64,000 bases of DNA from Neomesorhizobium albiziae. GTDB lineage: Bacteria; Pseudomonadota; Alphaproteobacteria; Rhizobiales; Rhizobiaceae. Under the pieces are notes generated by a model that did not search any database, was not told where the DNA came from, and worked only from the letters and a program-made list of their open reading frames with translations. Positions 16,227 through 25,379 of the stretch are shown here, one piece after another (positions within the stretch are counted from its first letter, which is position 1; each line of letters begins with the position of its first letter). A program made the position numbers and the translations under genes. The DNA is taken from the NCBI RefSeq assembly GCF_900114255.1, contig NZ_FOSL01000015.1, positions 1-64,000 of the forward strand. The letters run 5' to 3'.

Positions 16227-16931
16227 TCAGACAACTTGGACCTCGATATCGCCGACACCATCAATGTGTCCCTTGAGGACGTCGCCGCGATTGACGGCGC
16301 CGACCCCCGCGGGCGTGCCCGACAAAATGACGTCTCCCGGCATCAGGGTGAACAGACCCGACAGGTAGCTGATCATTTCCGGCACTTTCCAAATCATCTG
16401 GTTGAGGTCTCCGGTTTGCTTGCGAGCGCCGTTGACGTCGAGCCAAATCTTGCCCTCAGTCGGATGGCCGATCTGGCTCGCCGGTACCAGCGCTGTGCAA
16501 GGCGCGGAAGCCTCGAACGCCTTGCCGACTTCCCAGGGTCGGCCCATGTCCTTGGCTTTGCCCTGAAGGTCGCGCCGCGTCATGTCGAGGCCGACGCCGT
16601 AGCCATAGACGCAATCGAGCGCCTTCTCGACCGGAATGTCGATGCCGCCGCTTTTCAGCGCCACCACCATCTCGATCTCGTGGTGAACGTCATTGGACGC
16701 GGGCGGATAGGGAAACGTGCCGCTGATATCCAAATTGTCGGGATTCTTCTGGAAAAAGAACGGCGGCTCCTTGTCGGGGTCGTGTCCCATCTCGACGGCA
16801 TGCGCCGCATAGTTGCGACCGACGCAGTAGACCCGGTGCACCGGAAACAGCTTGTCGGACCCGACCACGGGAATGGCAGGGATGGAGGTCGGTTCGATCA
16901 CGTAGTTCGAGGGTGTTTCGTACACGTTCAC
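16227..16931 (-). CDS. Fumarylacetoacetate hydrolase family protein
   Basis: 234 residues with the FAH fold: VGRNYAAHA near residue 38, the metal-binding HHEIE (Glu85, Glu87), the third acidic ligand in GLDMTRRD (Asp116), and GDVILSGTPAGVG near the end. Length and motif order fit fumarylpyruvate/acylpyruvate hydrolases that cleave C-C bonds in aromatic or acylpyruvate breakdown. The start overlaps the preceding permease stop by four bases (ATGA), so it is the last gene of the ABC operon and may process the imported compound. Substrate unknown. Confidence 0.88.
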   Translation of the reverse strand: MNVYETPSNYVIEPTSIPAIPVVGSDKLFPVHRVYCVGRNYAAHAVEMGHDPDKEPPFFFQKNPDNLDISGTFPYPPASNDVHHEIEMVVALKSGGIDIPVEKALDCVYGYGVGLDMTRRDLQGKAKDMGRPWEVGKAFEASAPCTALVPASQIGHPTEGKIWLDVNGARKQTGDLNQMIWKVPEMISYLSGLFTLMPGDVILSGTPAGVGAVNRGDVLKGHIDGVGDIEVQVV

Positions 16932-17683
16932 TGTCTTGCTCCTGCGTAATATTCGACTTTGGCTTCAGCTCGTTCGATGAGTTCGGCGACGACCAGTGCG
17001 AATCCAAAAAGGATGATGGTGAGGGCCCAGAACTCGGCCATCAGGAAGTTGCGGGAAAACGTCTCGAACAGGGCCCCGTAACCGACGATTGCGACCAGCA
17101 ACTGGCCGATGACGACCCCTTTCACGCCGCGGATGAGGCCGAGGCGGATGCCGGCAAGGATCTCAGGTAGTGCCGCCCACAAGATGATCTTGGTGTAGAG
17201 CGCCGTGCGGGATGCACCGTAGGAAAGCGCCATCTCTATTAGCGACGGCGAGATGTGGCGAACACCGGCGCGGGTATCGAGAACGATAATCCAAATGGCG
17301 AACAGAAAGACCGCCGCGACGATCGTCTTTTCGCCGAAGCCGAACAGGATCATCAACACCGGCACGATCGCCGAAAGCGGCGCACTGGAGAAGATGTTGA
17401 CCCACATGCCGAGCAGGTCGTCGGCGATCTTCGAGCGGCCCATCAGAATGCCAAGCGGAATGCCGGCGACGATCGCCAGCGCCATGCCGAAAAAGAATGC
17501 GCGCAACGTTGTTATCGTGGCGCTCTGCCAGGAAGCGGTCTGCACGAGGTCGACAGCGGCGGCCAAAACTGCACTGAAGGGCGGCAGTAGGAAGATCAGG
17601 TCCAGCCTGCCGACAATTTCCCAGACGACGCACCAAACCAGCAGCGATGCCATCATCGGCACGCGGTGACCCAACATCGTCAT
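16928..17683 (-). CDS. ABC transporter permease (SsuC/TauC type), second of pair
   Basis: 251 residues, about six membrane helices, and the EAA-loop motif ALSYGASRTALYTKIILWAALP (about 150-171) for contact with the ATPase. It is the NitT/TauT/SsuC class of binding-protein-dependent permease. It lies six bases after the ATPase gene and is coupled to the hydrolase. As there are two different permeases in the operon, a heterodimeric channel is likely. Confidence 0.88.
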   Translation of the reverse strand: MTMLGHRVPMMASLLVWCVVWEIVGRLDLIFLLPPFSAVLAAAVDLVQTASWQSATITTLRAFFFGMALAIVAGIPLGILMGRSKIADDLLGMWVNIFSSAPLSAIVPVLMILFGFGEKTIVAAVFLFAIWIIVLDTRAGVRHISPSLIEMALSYGASRTALYTKIILWAALPEILAGIRLGLIRGVKGVVIGQLLVAIVGYGALFETFSRNFLMAEFWALTIILFGFALVVAELIERAEAKVEYYAGARQ

Positions 17684-17689
17684 CGCCAG

Positions 17690-18493
17690 CTACTCCACAT
17701 ATCGCTTGAGTCCGCGCCATATTTCGTCGACCGTGTCGAGATAATGTTTGTCGCGATGGATGCGTTCGGGATCGCCAGAGCGGTCGATGTCCGGCTCGAT
17801 GATCTGCGAAATTCGGCCCGGCCGCGGCGACAAAAGCACAATACGATCGGAAATGTAGACGGCCTCCTCGATGGAATGCGTGACGAAGATGAAGGTCTTG
17901 TTCTGGTTGGTGCGCAGCCGGATGAGGTCCTCCTGGAATTTCCGCCGGTTCTGCTCGTCGACCGCCGAGAAAGGCTCGTCGAGCAAAAGCACGTCGGCTT
18001 TCACCGACAGGGCGCGGGCCAAGCCAACACGCTGGCGCATGCCGCCCGAAAGCTCGTGCGGATACTTGTCCTCGAAACTGGCGAGACCCACCTCGGCAAT
18101 GTAGTGGCGCGCGATGTCCTCGCGCTCCGCCTTTCGCGTACCGCGCAGTTCGAGGCCGAACGCCACATTGCGTATCACCGTTGCCCACGGCATCAACGCG
18201 AAATCCTGGAAGACGAAGGCGCGCTCTGGCCCCGGTCTGGTCACGGTCTTGCCCTCGACTGCGACCGTGCCGGCATCCGCGTCGATCAAGCCGGCGATTA
18301 TCTTCAGCAAGGTCGTCTTGCCGCATCCGCTCGGTCCCAACAGGCTGGTCAGTTTGCCGCGCGGGAAATCGAGATCGATACCGCGCAAGGCCTCGACATT
18401 GCCGTAGGCTTTGGAAATCCCCCTCACCTTCACAATCGAGTCGATGGGTTCGATCACCGAAGTCGGTCCGTTTCTCACCACACTAGCGCGCAT
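17690..18493 (-). CDS. ABC transporter ATP-binding protein (SsuB/TauB type)
   Basis: 267 residues. Walker A GPSGCGKT at 53-60, Q-loop FVFQDFALMPW, signature ELSGGMRQR, Walker B ADVLLLDEPFSAVD and switch His in FVTHSIEEAV are all present. The Q-loop followed by LMPW is typical of nitrate/sulfonate/taurine-type systems. Start at MRASVV, with AGAGG upstream and only one base after the stop of the first permease. Confidence 0.92.
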   Translation of the reverse strand: MRASVVRNGPTSVIEPIDSIVKVRGISKAYGNVEALRGIDLDFPRGKLTSLLGPSGCGKTTLLKIIAGLIDADAGTVAVEGKTVTRPGPERAFVFQDFALMPWATVIRNVAFGLELRGTRKAEREDIARHYIAEVGLASFEDKYPHELSGGMRQRVGLARALSVKADVLLLDEPFSAVDEQNRRKFQEDLIRLRTNQNKTFIFVTHSIEEAVYISDRIVLLSPRPGRISQIIEPDIDRSGDPERIHRDKHYLDTVDEIWRGLKRYVE

Positions 18494-18494
18494 C

Positions 18495-19322
18495 TCAGGC
18501 ACCTCTTTTCTCGGGCCTGAAGACACGCACCTCCACCCATTGCAGGAAAACCAGCGTCAGGGTCGACAGCGCGATGATCGAGCCAATTGTTGCGTACATC
18601 TCGGCGTAGTCGGCGCGCGAGCGATGGAAAGTGATGAGGTCGCCGATACCGGTCGGTGTGATCAGCAGTTCGGCAAGGACAACGCCCACGAAACCGGCGG
18701 CGACACCGAGGCGCAATCCGGCGAAAATGACCGGGCTGGCGTCGGGAAGAATGATCTTGGCAACCGTCTGCCAGCGCGTACCGAGGAAAGATCGGCACAT
18801 GACGAGCAGTGACTCATTGACGTTGCGCACCGCCTTGTAGGTGTTGAGTACGATGACCGGCAGCGCCAGGATCATCACGGCCAGCGTCTTGGCGGTCATG
18901 CCGATGCCGTAGATAAAGGTCACCATCGGGATGAAGGCGGCGACCGGTGCTGCCTGAAGCACGATGAACATCGGGATCAACAGCCATTCACCGGTGCGCC
19001 ACAAACCGCACAGCGTGCCGAGGCCAACGCCGAGGAAGGCTGACAGCACGACGCCGAGCACCAGCGGCTGCAACGTGGAAAGATAGGCCTTGGCCATACT
19101 GCCGTCGGCAAGCAGCCCGAAAAACGCGACCATCGTGTCGAAGAATGTCGGAAAGGCAAAGCTGACGGGGATGCGCCCGGCAATTTCCCAGATCGCGGCG
19201 AAGAGCACGACCGACAGGAGGCGCAGCATAACCGGCTGATCCCGCCATCCCCTCGCCGCATGCCCGCCTGCAAACGGAGCGAGGCCGCCCGCCTCACTTT
19301 CTGTTCTGACAATGGTCGCCAT
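18495..19322 (-). CDS. ABC transporter permease, first of pair
   Basis: 275 residues with a cytoplasmic N-terminus of about 30 residues and six helices; the EAA loop is at CRSFLGTRWQTVAKIILPDASP. Same superfamily as the second permease but diverged, supporting a heterodimer. It starts 12 bases after the binding-protein stop. Confidence 0.88.
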   Translation of the reverse strand: MATIVRTESEAGGLAPFAGGHAARGWRDQPVMLRLLSVVLFAAIWEIAGRIPVSFAFPTFFDTMVAFFGLLADGSMAKAYLSTLQPLVLGVVLSAFLGVGLGTLCGLWRTGEWLLIPMFIVLQAAPVAAFIPMVTFIYGIGMTAKTLAVMILALPVIVLNTYKAVRNVNESLLVMCRSFLGTRWQTVAKIILPDASPVIFAGLRLGVAAGFVGVVLAELLITPTGIGDLITFHRSRADYAEMYATIGSIIALSTLTLVFLQWVEVRVFRPEKRGA

Positions 19323-19334
19323 CAGGCAGGCCGC

Positions 19335-20333
19335 CTACTTCTTGCCGAGCTTGGCGACGGCGCGGTCGATCGCGGCGACATCCCAGAAATCCCCAACCTT
19401 GAGGCTCACGGGATCGCCCTCGATCTGGCCAGCTGCGGTGAAGAAAGCAAAGTCATCGGCTGCGGCTTCGGCTCCGCCGCCGTTCAGCGCCAGGCTGCCT
19501 GCGTCGGCGGTTTCCTTATAGTACTCGGTGATCTCAGCATCAGCGCCAGCACCGAGATCGGGCAGCAGCTTGTATTTGTTGCGGAATTCGACGGCGATGG
19601 CGGGGTTTTCGGTGATCTCGCGGCCCGTCTTCATCAACTCCTCGACCAGAATATCGACATCAGCCGCATTGTTCTTCAGATAGTCGGCAGTGGCGAACAC
19701 CGTCTCGTCCGATGCGCTGACATTCTCGACCGGAAGCACGATAAATTTGCCGGGCGCCTCCGCTTCGAGCGCTCGCCTGTTGGCGGCATCGACGATCGAC
19801 GCCTTGAGCGTTCCCTGGATCAGCGCATTGCGGCGGACTTCCGAACCCGGCACATAGCTGATGGTACCGAGCTTGATGCCGTTGTTTTTGGCCATCAGCG
19901 TCATGACAGCCTCAGTACCCGAGCCACGCGCCTGAACGGCCACATCCTGCCCGTCAAGATCCTTCCAGGTCTTGTAGAACTCGCTGTTGACGACCGGGAA
20001 GAAACGCTGCGTCGAAATCTGCGCAAAGATGCGGATCGGCACGCCAACCTTCTGAATCAGTGTGTAGGGCGCGCCGATGCCGACGTCGGCCTGGCCGCCC
20101 ACGATCGCCTGGGTCGCCAGATCCTCGTCGTTGAGAACGATGAGCTCGACGTTAACGCCACGCTCCTTGGTGCGTTCGATCGCGGCCAGCGTCTGAATGG
20201 ATTCAATCCCCGGCAGGTCGCCGAAAGCGACGCGCATATCGCCGGCGTTGGCGGCCGAAAACGGCATTGCACTCACTGTCAGGGCGGCAAAAGCAGCGGC
20301 AAAAACAGTTCGTCCATACAAGCTGGTCATCAT
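19335..20333 (-). CDS. ABC transporter substrate-binding protein (NMT1/TauA-like)
   Basis: 332 residues with a Sec signal (FAAAFAALTVSAMPFSAANA, cleavage near 30). The mature part starts GDMRVAFGDLPGIES and has GGQADVGIGAPYTLIQK and DLDGQDVAVQARGSG, typical of periplasmic NitT/TauT-type receptors for small organic ligands. First gene of the importer operon; the ATG lies 16 bases from a perfect palindrome that should be its operator. Ligand unknown; the hydrolase suggests an aromatic or acylpyruvate-type compound. Confidence 0.88.
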   Translation of the reverse strand: MMTSLYGRTVFAAAFAALTVSAMPFSAANAGDMRVAFGDLPGIESIQTLAAIERTKERGVNVELIVLNDEDLATQAIVGGQADVGIGAPYTLIQKVGVPIRIFAQISTQRFFPVVNSEFYKTWKDLDGQDVAVQARGSGTEAVMTLMAKNNGIKLGTISYVPGSEVRRNALIQGTLKASIVDAANRRALEAEAPGKFIVLPVENVSASDETVFATADYLKNNAADVDILVEELMKTGREITENPAIAVEFRNKYKLLPDLGAGADAEITEYYKETADAGSLALNGGGAEAAADDFAFFTAAGQIEGDPVSLKVGDFWDVAAIDRAVAKLGKK

Positions 20334-20348
20334 TTCCTCCCGAATTTA

Positions 20349-20370
20349 TAACCAATTATCTAATTGGTTA
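20349..20370. promoter_or_regulatory. GntR-type operator, perfect palindrome
   Basis: TAACCAATTA, two bases TC, then TAATTGGTTA: a perfect 10-bp inverted repeat. It sits between the binding-protein ATG and the divergent GntR gene, as expected for a FadR-like dimer site repressing the importer. Confidence 0.8.
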
Positions 20371-20384
20371 AGACGGTGAGCCCT

Positions 20385-20499
20385 ATTGGTCAAGCAGAAA
20401 GATGGCGAAAGTGGCATGAATACCCCCTCACAGCGCTGTTGACGGTTTCATCCAATCCTTCTAACACCGGCATTGAGAATCGATTTTCGGATTGGTTAA
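20385..20499. promoter_or_regulatory. Two operator half-sites
   Basis: ATTGGTCAA at 20385-20393 and ATTGGTTAA at 20491-20499 repeat the right arm of the palindrome at 20349. The second lies five bases before the regulator ATG, suggesting autoregulation by steric block. Confidence 0.55.
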
Positions 20500-20503
20500 A
20501 TCC

Positions 20504-21196
20504 ATGGACGATAGCGCGAATGGCGGTCACGCCGCTCTGGTTCAGCTTCAGGCCTATCTCGCCCAGATGGATCTGTCGGGAGAAACCCGCCTCCCCGCTG
20601 AGCGGGATTTGTGCGAGAGCCTGGGTGTATCGCGCGGCGACCTGCGCAAGGCGTTGGCAGTGTTGGAGAAGGACGGCCGCATCTGGCGCCATGTTGGTAA
20701 GGGTACATTCGTCGGCAGTGGCCCGGTCGAGGAGACCATCGGGATCTCAGAGATCGCCGGGCGCACGAATCCCGCCGATGTGATGCGCGCACGCCTCATC
20801 ATCGAACCGGAGATTGCTCGCGAAGCAGCCCTGCACGCGACATTGTCCGACATTGCCTCAATGCGGCAATCGCTGGTGCAGACGCGCGAAGCGGCGACCT
20901 GGCGGCAATACGAGAACCTCGACAACCTGCTACACCGTCAAATCGCGCAGGCAAGCCGCAACACTGTGCTTCTCGGTCTGTTCGATGTGCTGAACGCCGT
21001 CCGTCGCACCGTGGTGTGGGGCCGCCTTCGCTCCGATAGCGCCCGCCCTCCAGCCGACCACCACAGCTTCGCCGACCACGAACGGATCGTCGACGCTATC
21101 GCCGACCGCGATTTGGGTGGCGCCGCGGCCGCGATGCGGCTGCATCTGCAGCAAGTCGAGCGGCGGCTAATCCCACTTCGCGAGGCGGCCGAATAG
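20504..21196 (+). CDS. GntR/FadR family transcriptional regulator
   Basis: 230 residues: N-terminal winged helix (LPAERDLCESLGVSRGDLRKAL, then GRIWRHVGKGTFVG) and a C-terminal all-helical FCD ligand domain (VMRARLIIEPEIAREAAL, LHRQIAQASRN, DHERIVDAI, AMRLHLQQVERRL) with the usual Asp/His metal positions. Start set at ATG 20504, giving MDDSANGG. Divergent from the ABC operon with palindromic operators between them, so it most likely controls importer and hydrolase in response to their substrate. Confidence 0.9.
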   Translation: MDDSANGGHAALVQLQAYLAQMDLSGETRLPAERDLCESLGVSRGDLRKALAVLEKDGRIWRHVGKGTFVGSGPVEETIGISEIAGRTNPADVMRARLIIEPEIAREAALHATLSDIASMRQSLVQTREAATWRQYENLDNLLHRQIAQASRNTVLLGLFDVLNAVRRTVVWGRLRSDSARPPADHHSFADHERIVDAIADRDLGGAAAAMRLHLQQVERRLIPLREAAE

Positions 21197-21618
21197 CTTG
21201 GTTCCGCGCCTCTCTGTGGACAACGCAGGCGCTTCTGATGACGCGCTTGCCGCCCTCAAGGTTCTTCGGATTGGTGGTACGACCGCTGTCTAACCTCGGC
21301 GTGATGGCGGCTACGGCCGGCATCCGAATACGCAGACGATCAACCTCTTGCAGTCGATGTGAACTGAGGGATCGTTTGGTTGCTACATTTCTGTAGCCGA
21401 CCAGTTATACGACAGTTGGACAAGTTGCATTAGCGACACAACGCAGTCGCGTTTATGTATGGCGTCCTCATGAGCCCCACCTAAGACCATCCGGCCCCGA
21501 AATCGACCAACCTGATGCCTCGATCGCAATTACATTACCGATCGATAGCGTGACAAACGTAATCATCCACGTTCAATCTTCAGTGCGGGCCGCAATGGAT
21601 CGGTGGCGCGAGATGCCT
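21197..21618. other. Intergenic, nothing recognised
   Basis: About 420 bases between the GntR gene and the convergent relaxase gene. No ORF with family resemblance and no convincing terminator hairpin was found. Confidence 0.5.
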
Positions 21619-23676
21619 TCAACGTTCTCGATCGTCACGTTCACGGTTTTGCCGCTCCTGAACGTCTCGCTCGATCTGATCCAGGCGCTGCGGATCGGAA
21701 CGGGCATACTGCGCTGAGGTTGGCGGGCTCCTTTCAGCCGTTGTTTCAGCGCGAAGCCGTCGCGGTTGGCCTGCAAATTGGCGACTGTCGCCGTCCTGCT
21801 CAATGAGGAACCGGCCCGCTGCGCGGTTTTGGCCAGCGCCAGCGACACGCGGCGATCGGTTGCTCCCGCCTTTGTCCCCGCCGCCAGCATCCGGGGTCTC
21901 GGCTTGCCGTTCAGTCAACTCGAGATAGTCCCGACGAATGTCGACCACTGCGCGCGCCGCGGCCGCGAATTCATCGAAATCGGACCGGTCGGACAAATCG
22001 AGCGTCTGCTTGACGGATGCTAGAACCGCTTCCACACGCTCTTCATAGGCTTCGAATTGGGGACGCGTCATCTCTTGCATCAGTTCCTCCTTTTCGCCGA
22101 CCTGCTCGATCAGCAATGCGATGTTGGCGTTCCTTTTTGCAGAATTGTCTTTGCCAGCCACAGAAAAGCGGTCACTTTGGCTGCTCCAGAGCGCCGTTTG
22201 CAGTCGATCCGTCTGCAGCGCAGCAAATGCGCTTGCCCGACCGTTCTGCTCATCGCTCATGAGGCCATTCCAGACGTCTGCTGCCGTCGCCGCATAGGCA
22301 TGGCTTCGCGGTGAACCCGCAAGGGTGCGTACGTTCGATCGCTTCGCCTCATAGCGGACGCGTGCGGCGTCGGTCGTGCCCTCATGCTCGGTTCGGCCGC
22401 GATGGCTGACTGGACGCACCTGATTGCGCGTATAAGCCGGTGCGCTTGCGAGGTCGCGGCGGTCGGTCAGTTCCATGTCGATGCCCTGCTCGCGCGCCTT
22501 TTCTGCCATCGCCAAGCGCCATGTGCGAAATAGCCGGGGGCTCGTTTCGATGCGTTCGCCCGTTTCCGACCGCATGGTCACGATGGCGTGGGCATGAACG
22601 TGAGGTCGCCTGCCTCCCTCGGCTATGTCCTTCGGGTCGCGGGCGGGATCATGAACGGCAAACACATAGCGATGCCCTGCAAACCGATCGGCCAAAAATT
22701 CCCGAACCGCAGCCTGGAACGCCCATGCATCCGTGCCGGCACGTGACGATACGATCAGGTGCACTACGTCCCTGCCCTTGCGGCTGTGCAGACCCTTGCG
22801 CCATTCCTGTTGGACAAGGGTACCAGCCTGGGGAGCGGCCTCGATGAAGCGACCGCTCTCGTCGCGGACGTGGCTTTCACGAACGACCAGCTCACGAACG
22901 CGGGCGGTGCCCCATGCAATTCCATTGCCGTAGCCATGGAATCGGAACCGCGCCTCGACGTTAAGACCTGCCTTGCACTCATTAAATCGCTGCTGGACGA
23001 TCGCCGCAGCCTTCCTGTCGCCGGTTAATCGCTCCCCGCTTTGGTCCCGCAGCACGACGACACCGTTCACCGCCACCGCACTGCAAGTGGCCTCCCGCGT
23101 CCCATACACAAACCGTCGATCACCGAACCCTGACCTCAGGATCTCGCGGACCTGCTCGTCGGCAGTGTCGCTCGGCAGAGAAAGCCCGTCGATCGTGACA
23201 TGAAACACGGCGAAGTCCCGGCTGGCAGCACGATGCTCGAAGAGATGCCCCCACTCCGCTCGCTGTTCGGCGAGCGCATCTTTTCCAAGCACGCGCTCGC
23301 CGCGCTCGTTCTCGACGGCAAGCGCGCCCTCCCGCGACACGTAGCTAATCATCGCGCCCGCGCGCCCGCCTGCGCCATAGGATGCGAGCTTCACCACCGC
23401 CGGCTGACTGCCGCGCGCCAAAGCCTGAAAGCGCGTCCTCATCGAGCGACCCGTTGAAGCCGCATCCGAACGCGCCAGGGCGCTCCTGCTCCCATCGCTG
23501 TGCAGCGATCGTGCGTGGCCGAAACCACGCGAGCGCTCGTTCAAATGCCACGACACCCCTCCCCTCCGCGGCTCGTCCCATACGATGATCTCACCTGTGC
23601 TCATTTGCATCTCGTGCAAAAGGGCGGCGCGACGACGCTCCCATTCTCGTTCGAAAGCACCTGGCAGGAACTCCAT
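21619..23676 (-). CDS. Relaxase, MOBP/VirD2-like (RlxS-type)
   Basis: 685 residues. It should nick oriT and lead single-strand DNA transfer. The three-histidine metal motif is seen in RRPHVHAHAIVTM, mid-protein. An upstream region has KLASYGAGGRAGAMISYVSREG and a basic segment with Tyr that may hold the catalytic tyrosine. The C-terminal third is hydrophilic, Arg/Gln/Glu-rich and low-complexity, as in relaxase tails that carry secretion signals. The start overlaps the MobC-like stop by one base (TGATG). The oriT candidate lies 465 bases upstream of its start. Resemblance to the symbiosis-island relaxase RlxS is from memory. Confidence 0.82.
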   Translation of the reverse strand: MEFLPGAFEREWERRRAALLHEMQMSTGEIIVWDEPRRGGVSWHLNERSRGFGHARSLHSDGSRSALARSDAASTGRSMRTRFQALARGSQPAVVKLASYGAGGRAGAMISYVSREGALAVENERGERVLGKDALAEQRAEWGHLFEHRAASRDFAVFHVTIDGLSLPSDTADEQVREILRSGFGDRRFVYGTREATCSAVAVNGVVVLRDQSGERLTGDRKAAAIVQQRFNECKAGLNVEARFRFHGYGNGIAWGTARVRELVVRESHVRDESGRFIEAAPQAGTLVQQEWRKGLHSRKGRDVVHLIVSSRAGTDAWAFQAAVREFLADRFAGHRYVFAVHDPARDPKDIAEGGRRPHVHAHAIVTMRSETGERIETSPRLFRTWRLAMAEKAREQGIDMELTDRRDLASAPAYTRNQVRPVSHRGRTEHEGTTDAARVRYEAKRSNVRTLAGSPRSHAYAATAADVWNGLMSDEQNGRASAFAALQTDRLQTALWSSQSDRFSVAGKDNSAKRNANIALLIEQVGEKEELMQEMTRPQFEAYEERVEAVLASVKQTLDLSDRSDFDEFAAAARAVVDIRRDYLELTERQAETPDAGGGDKGGSNRSPRVAGAGQNRAAGRFLIEQDGDSRQFAGQPRRLRAETTAERSPPTSAQYARSDPQRLDQIERDVQERQNRERDDRER

Positions 23677-24068
23677 CAGGCACCCTTCCCGCGTCGAGCC
23701 GCCGCCCGCTGCGTCATGTCAGAGATCTCGGCGGCCACCGTCATTGCAACGGCGTGGGCATCCTTGATCGTGCCGGCTAGATCGCACGGGGCCGGCAACC
23801 TGCCGGAATTAATGGCGCGGGAGAGCTGAACAAGGTTTGCGCCAACAGCGCGCACTCCGTCGGCAAGGAGATCCAGAACAGCTTGGTCGCCGTCCCCGAG
23901 AAACGGTCGCACGCCGGCTCCTTCCATCGCAAGCGACCGGACGAAGCGCGAAACGGACATGTTGGCCGCCCTTGCCGCGGTCTCGAGCGCGTCGAACTCG
24001 GCGTGCGAGAAGCGGACATGCGCGACGCGATCCTTCCTGTTCGATGCTGCGGAGCCGACGCCTGCCAT
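23676..24068 (-). CDS. MobC-like relaxosome accessory protein
   Basis: 130 residues. An N-terminal ribbon-helix-helix (RVAHVRFSHAEFDALETAARA, then NMSVSRFVRSLAM) is followed by the MobC-type segment VRAVGANLVQLSRAINSGRLP, which helps open oriT. It is translationally coupled to the relaxase and immediately downstream of the oriT candidate. The pattern (VGaNlNQ.ar..N) has V-Q in place of the usual N-Q. Confidence 0.82.
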   Translation of the reverse strand: MAGVGSAASNRKDRVAHVRFSHAEFDALETAARAANMSVSRFVRSLAMEGAGVRPFLGDGDQAVLDLLADGVRAVGANLVQLSRAINSGRLPAPCDLAGTIKDAHAVAMTVAAEISDMTQRAAARRGKGA

Positions 24069-24140
24069 CGGATTTCTCGCCCGTGTCGATAGTGGTTGCG
24101 GCCGCAGGCCGCGGATCGAGGGCCTGTCCCTCGATCGTCA

Positions 24141-24172
24141 GGAAAAATGTATCACATTTTTCCGTATCCTGC
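24141..24172 (+). other. Candidate oriT with MOBP nic site
   Basis: Inverted repeat GGAAAAATGT-ATC-ACATTTTTCC (24141-24163) is followed by CG and TATCCTGC (24165-24172). This fits the nic core YATCCTG/Y of RP4/R64-type MOBP relaxases, with the cut expected after 24171. The order, repeat then nic core a few bases downstream, is the same as in RP4. It lies in an AT-rich 274-bp gap between mobC and the VirC1-like gene. Confidence 0.78.
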
Positions 24173-24342
24173 CAACTCATTTTGGCTATGATTATTTGCA
24201 TATTATGTAAATCATGCAATTTTAGATAGTCAATACGATTGTGTTTTTCTACAATCCTGCAGCTACAGAGTCATGTGAATCCACAGCCTCATAAACATGG
24301 ATTGGTGTGTGAGTAGAAACACACGTCATAGGAGGGAACCAG

Positions 24343-25044
24343 ATGCCGATCGTGATTTCCGCCATCAATGGCAAGGGCGGCGCTGGCAAGACAACCGCAC
24401 TTATAAACATCGCCGGCGAGTATGCCCTGCGTGGCAAAACCGTCGCCATGATCGACATGGACGCGCGCAGCAATCTGACGAAGTGGTGGAGCGATTGCCG
24501 CGACAAGGATACCCAGGCTGAGGGCATCGACGTCTTTGGGCACAAGACCGCAAAGGGGCTGAGTGGTTTCCTTGACCGCAACGCCACGCGCTTTGACTAT
24601 GTCCTGATTGATACCCCTGGCGAAGACACCTCGATCGTCGATCCGGTGGTCGGACAATCCGATCTGGTGATCTCGCCGATTCAGCCGTCAAAACGCGAGG
24701 TCCTCGGCGCGATCGATTGTTTCGAGGCGGTCTTGCGTGTGAATGGAGCACGCGGTCGTGATTGTCGTCATGGCGTGCTGAGAACGCGTATCTCCCTGAC
24801 TGTGCGGCACACGGAGCTCTACCGGAAGATACGTCCGATCATCGAGGACAAGGTCGGCACATATCTGTTCAGAACCGAGATCATGGAAAGGAACATCTAC
24901 AAGGACATCCAGAACGGTATTGGCACGCTGCAGATGCAGGACACGACCGAAACGATCGCCAAGGCGCGTCGCGAGACGCTGGGCCTCGTGGGCGAGATAG
25001 ATGCACTGTTGAACGGCGACGTTGGTTTCGGGAAAGCGCCATGA
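24343..25044 (+). CDS. ParA family ATPase (VirC1-like)
   Basis: 233 residues; deviant Walker A KGGAGKTT at about 11-18, Walker A-prime MIDMDARSNLTKWW, and Walker B-like YVLIDTPGEDTS. AGGAGGG precedes the ATG. Length and lack of an N-terminal DNA-binding extension match VirC1-type ParA proteins, which promote relaxosome assembly and conjugative DNA processing rather than chromosome segregation. Its position directly beside oriT and relaxase supports this. The next gene overlaps by four bases. Confidence 0.82.
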   Translation: MPIVISAINGKGGAGKTTALINIAGEYALRGKTVAMIDMDARSNLTKWWSDCRDKDTQAEGIDVFGHKTAKGLSGFLDRNATRFDYVLIDTPGEDTSIVDPVVGQSDLVISPIQPSKREVLGAIDCFEAVLRVNGARGRDCRHGVLRTRISLTVRHTELYRKIRPIIEDKVGTYLFRTEIMERNIYKDIQNGIGTLQMQDTTETIAKARRETLGLVGEIDALLNGDVGFGKAP

Positions 25045-25379
25045 GCAGCAAGGAGAATATTTCCCTGGACGAGTTTTTGACCGCGCCGCGAAAGCAGACG
25101 TCAGGTGTTGCGCCATCCATGGGAGACGAGACTGGCGTCGAACGCGTCGAGCCATCAGCAAGGGAGCCAAAAAACGCGAATACCCTCAGGCAAGAAGCGA
25201 GGAAGGCTCTGCGTCAGGTGAAACGGGAGCGGGTGAAGGGAGAAAGCCACTTCGTCAATGTGAACCTTGATCGGGAAACGAAGCGCCGGCTGAAGCTTGC
25301 GTCGTTCAATGCGGAAACGTCTATGCAAGCAATCATGGAAAGGGCGATCGTGAAATATCTGGATGACCACGGATTGTGA
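25041..25379 (+). CDS. Ribbon-helix-helix protein (VirC2-like)
   Basis: 112 residues. Basic, flexible N-terminal 65 residues, then HFVNVNLDRETKRRLKLASF and TSMQAIMERAIVKYL, a classic ribbon-helix-helix. Coupled (ATGA) to the ParA-like gene. VirC1-VirC2 pairs have exactly this composition, ParA plus RHH, and bind near the transfer origin. Sequence identity to VirC2 not verified. Confidence 0.72.
   Translation: MSSKENISLDEFLTAPRKQTSGVAPSMGDETGVERVEPSAREPKNANTLRQEARKALRQVKRERVKGESHFVNVNLDRETKRRLKLASFNAETSMQAIMERAIVKYLDDHGL

Noticed and set aside
17163-18326. 387-residue minus-strand open frame
   Set aside because: Alternative-frame shadow of the ABC ATPase and permease genes.
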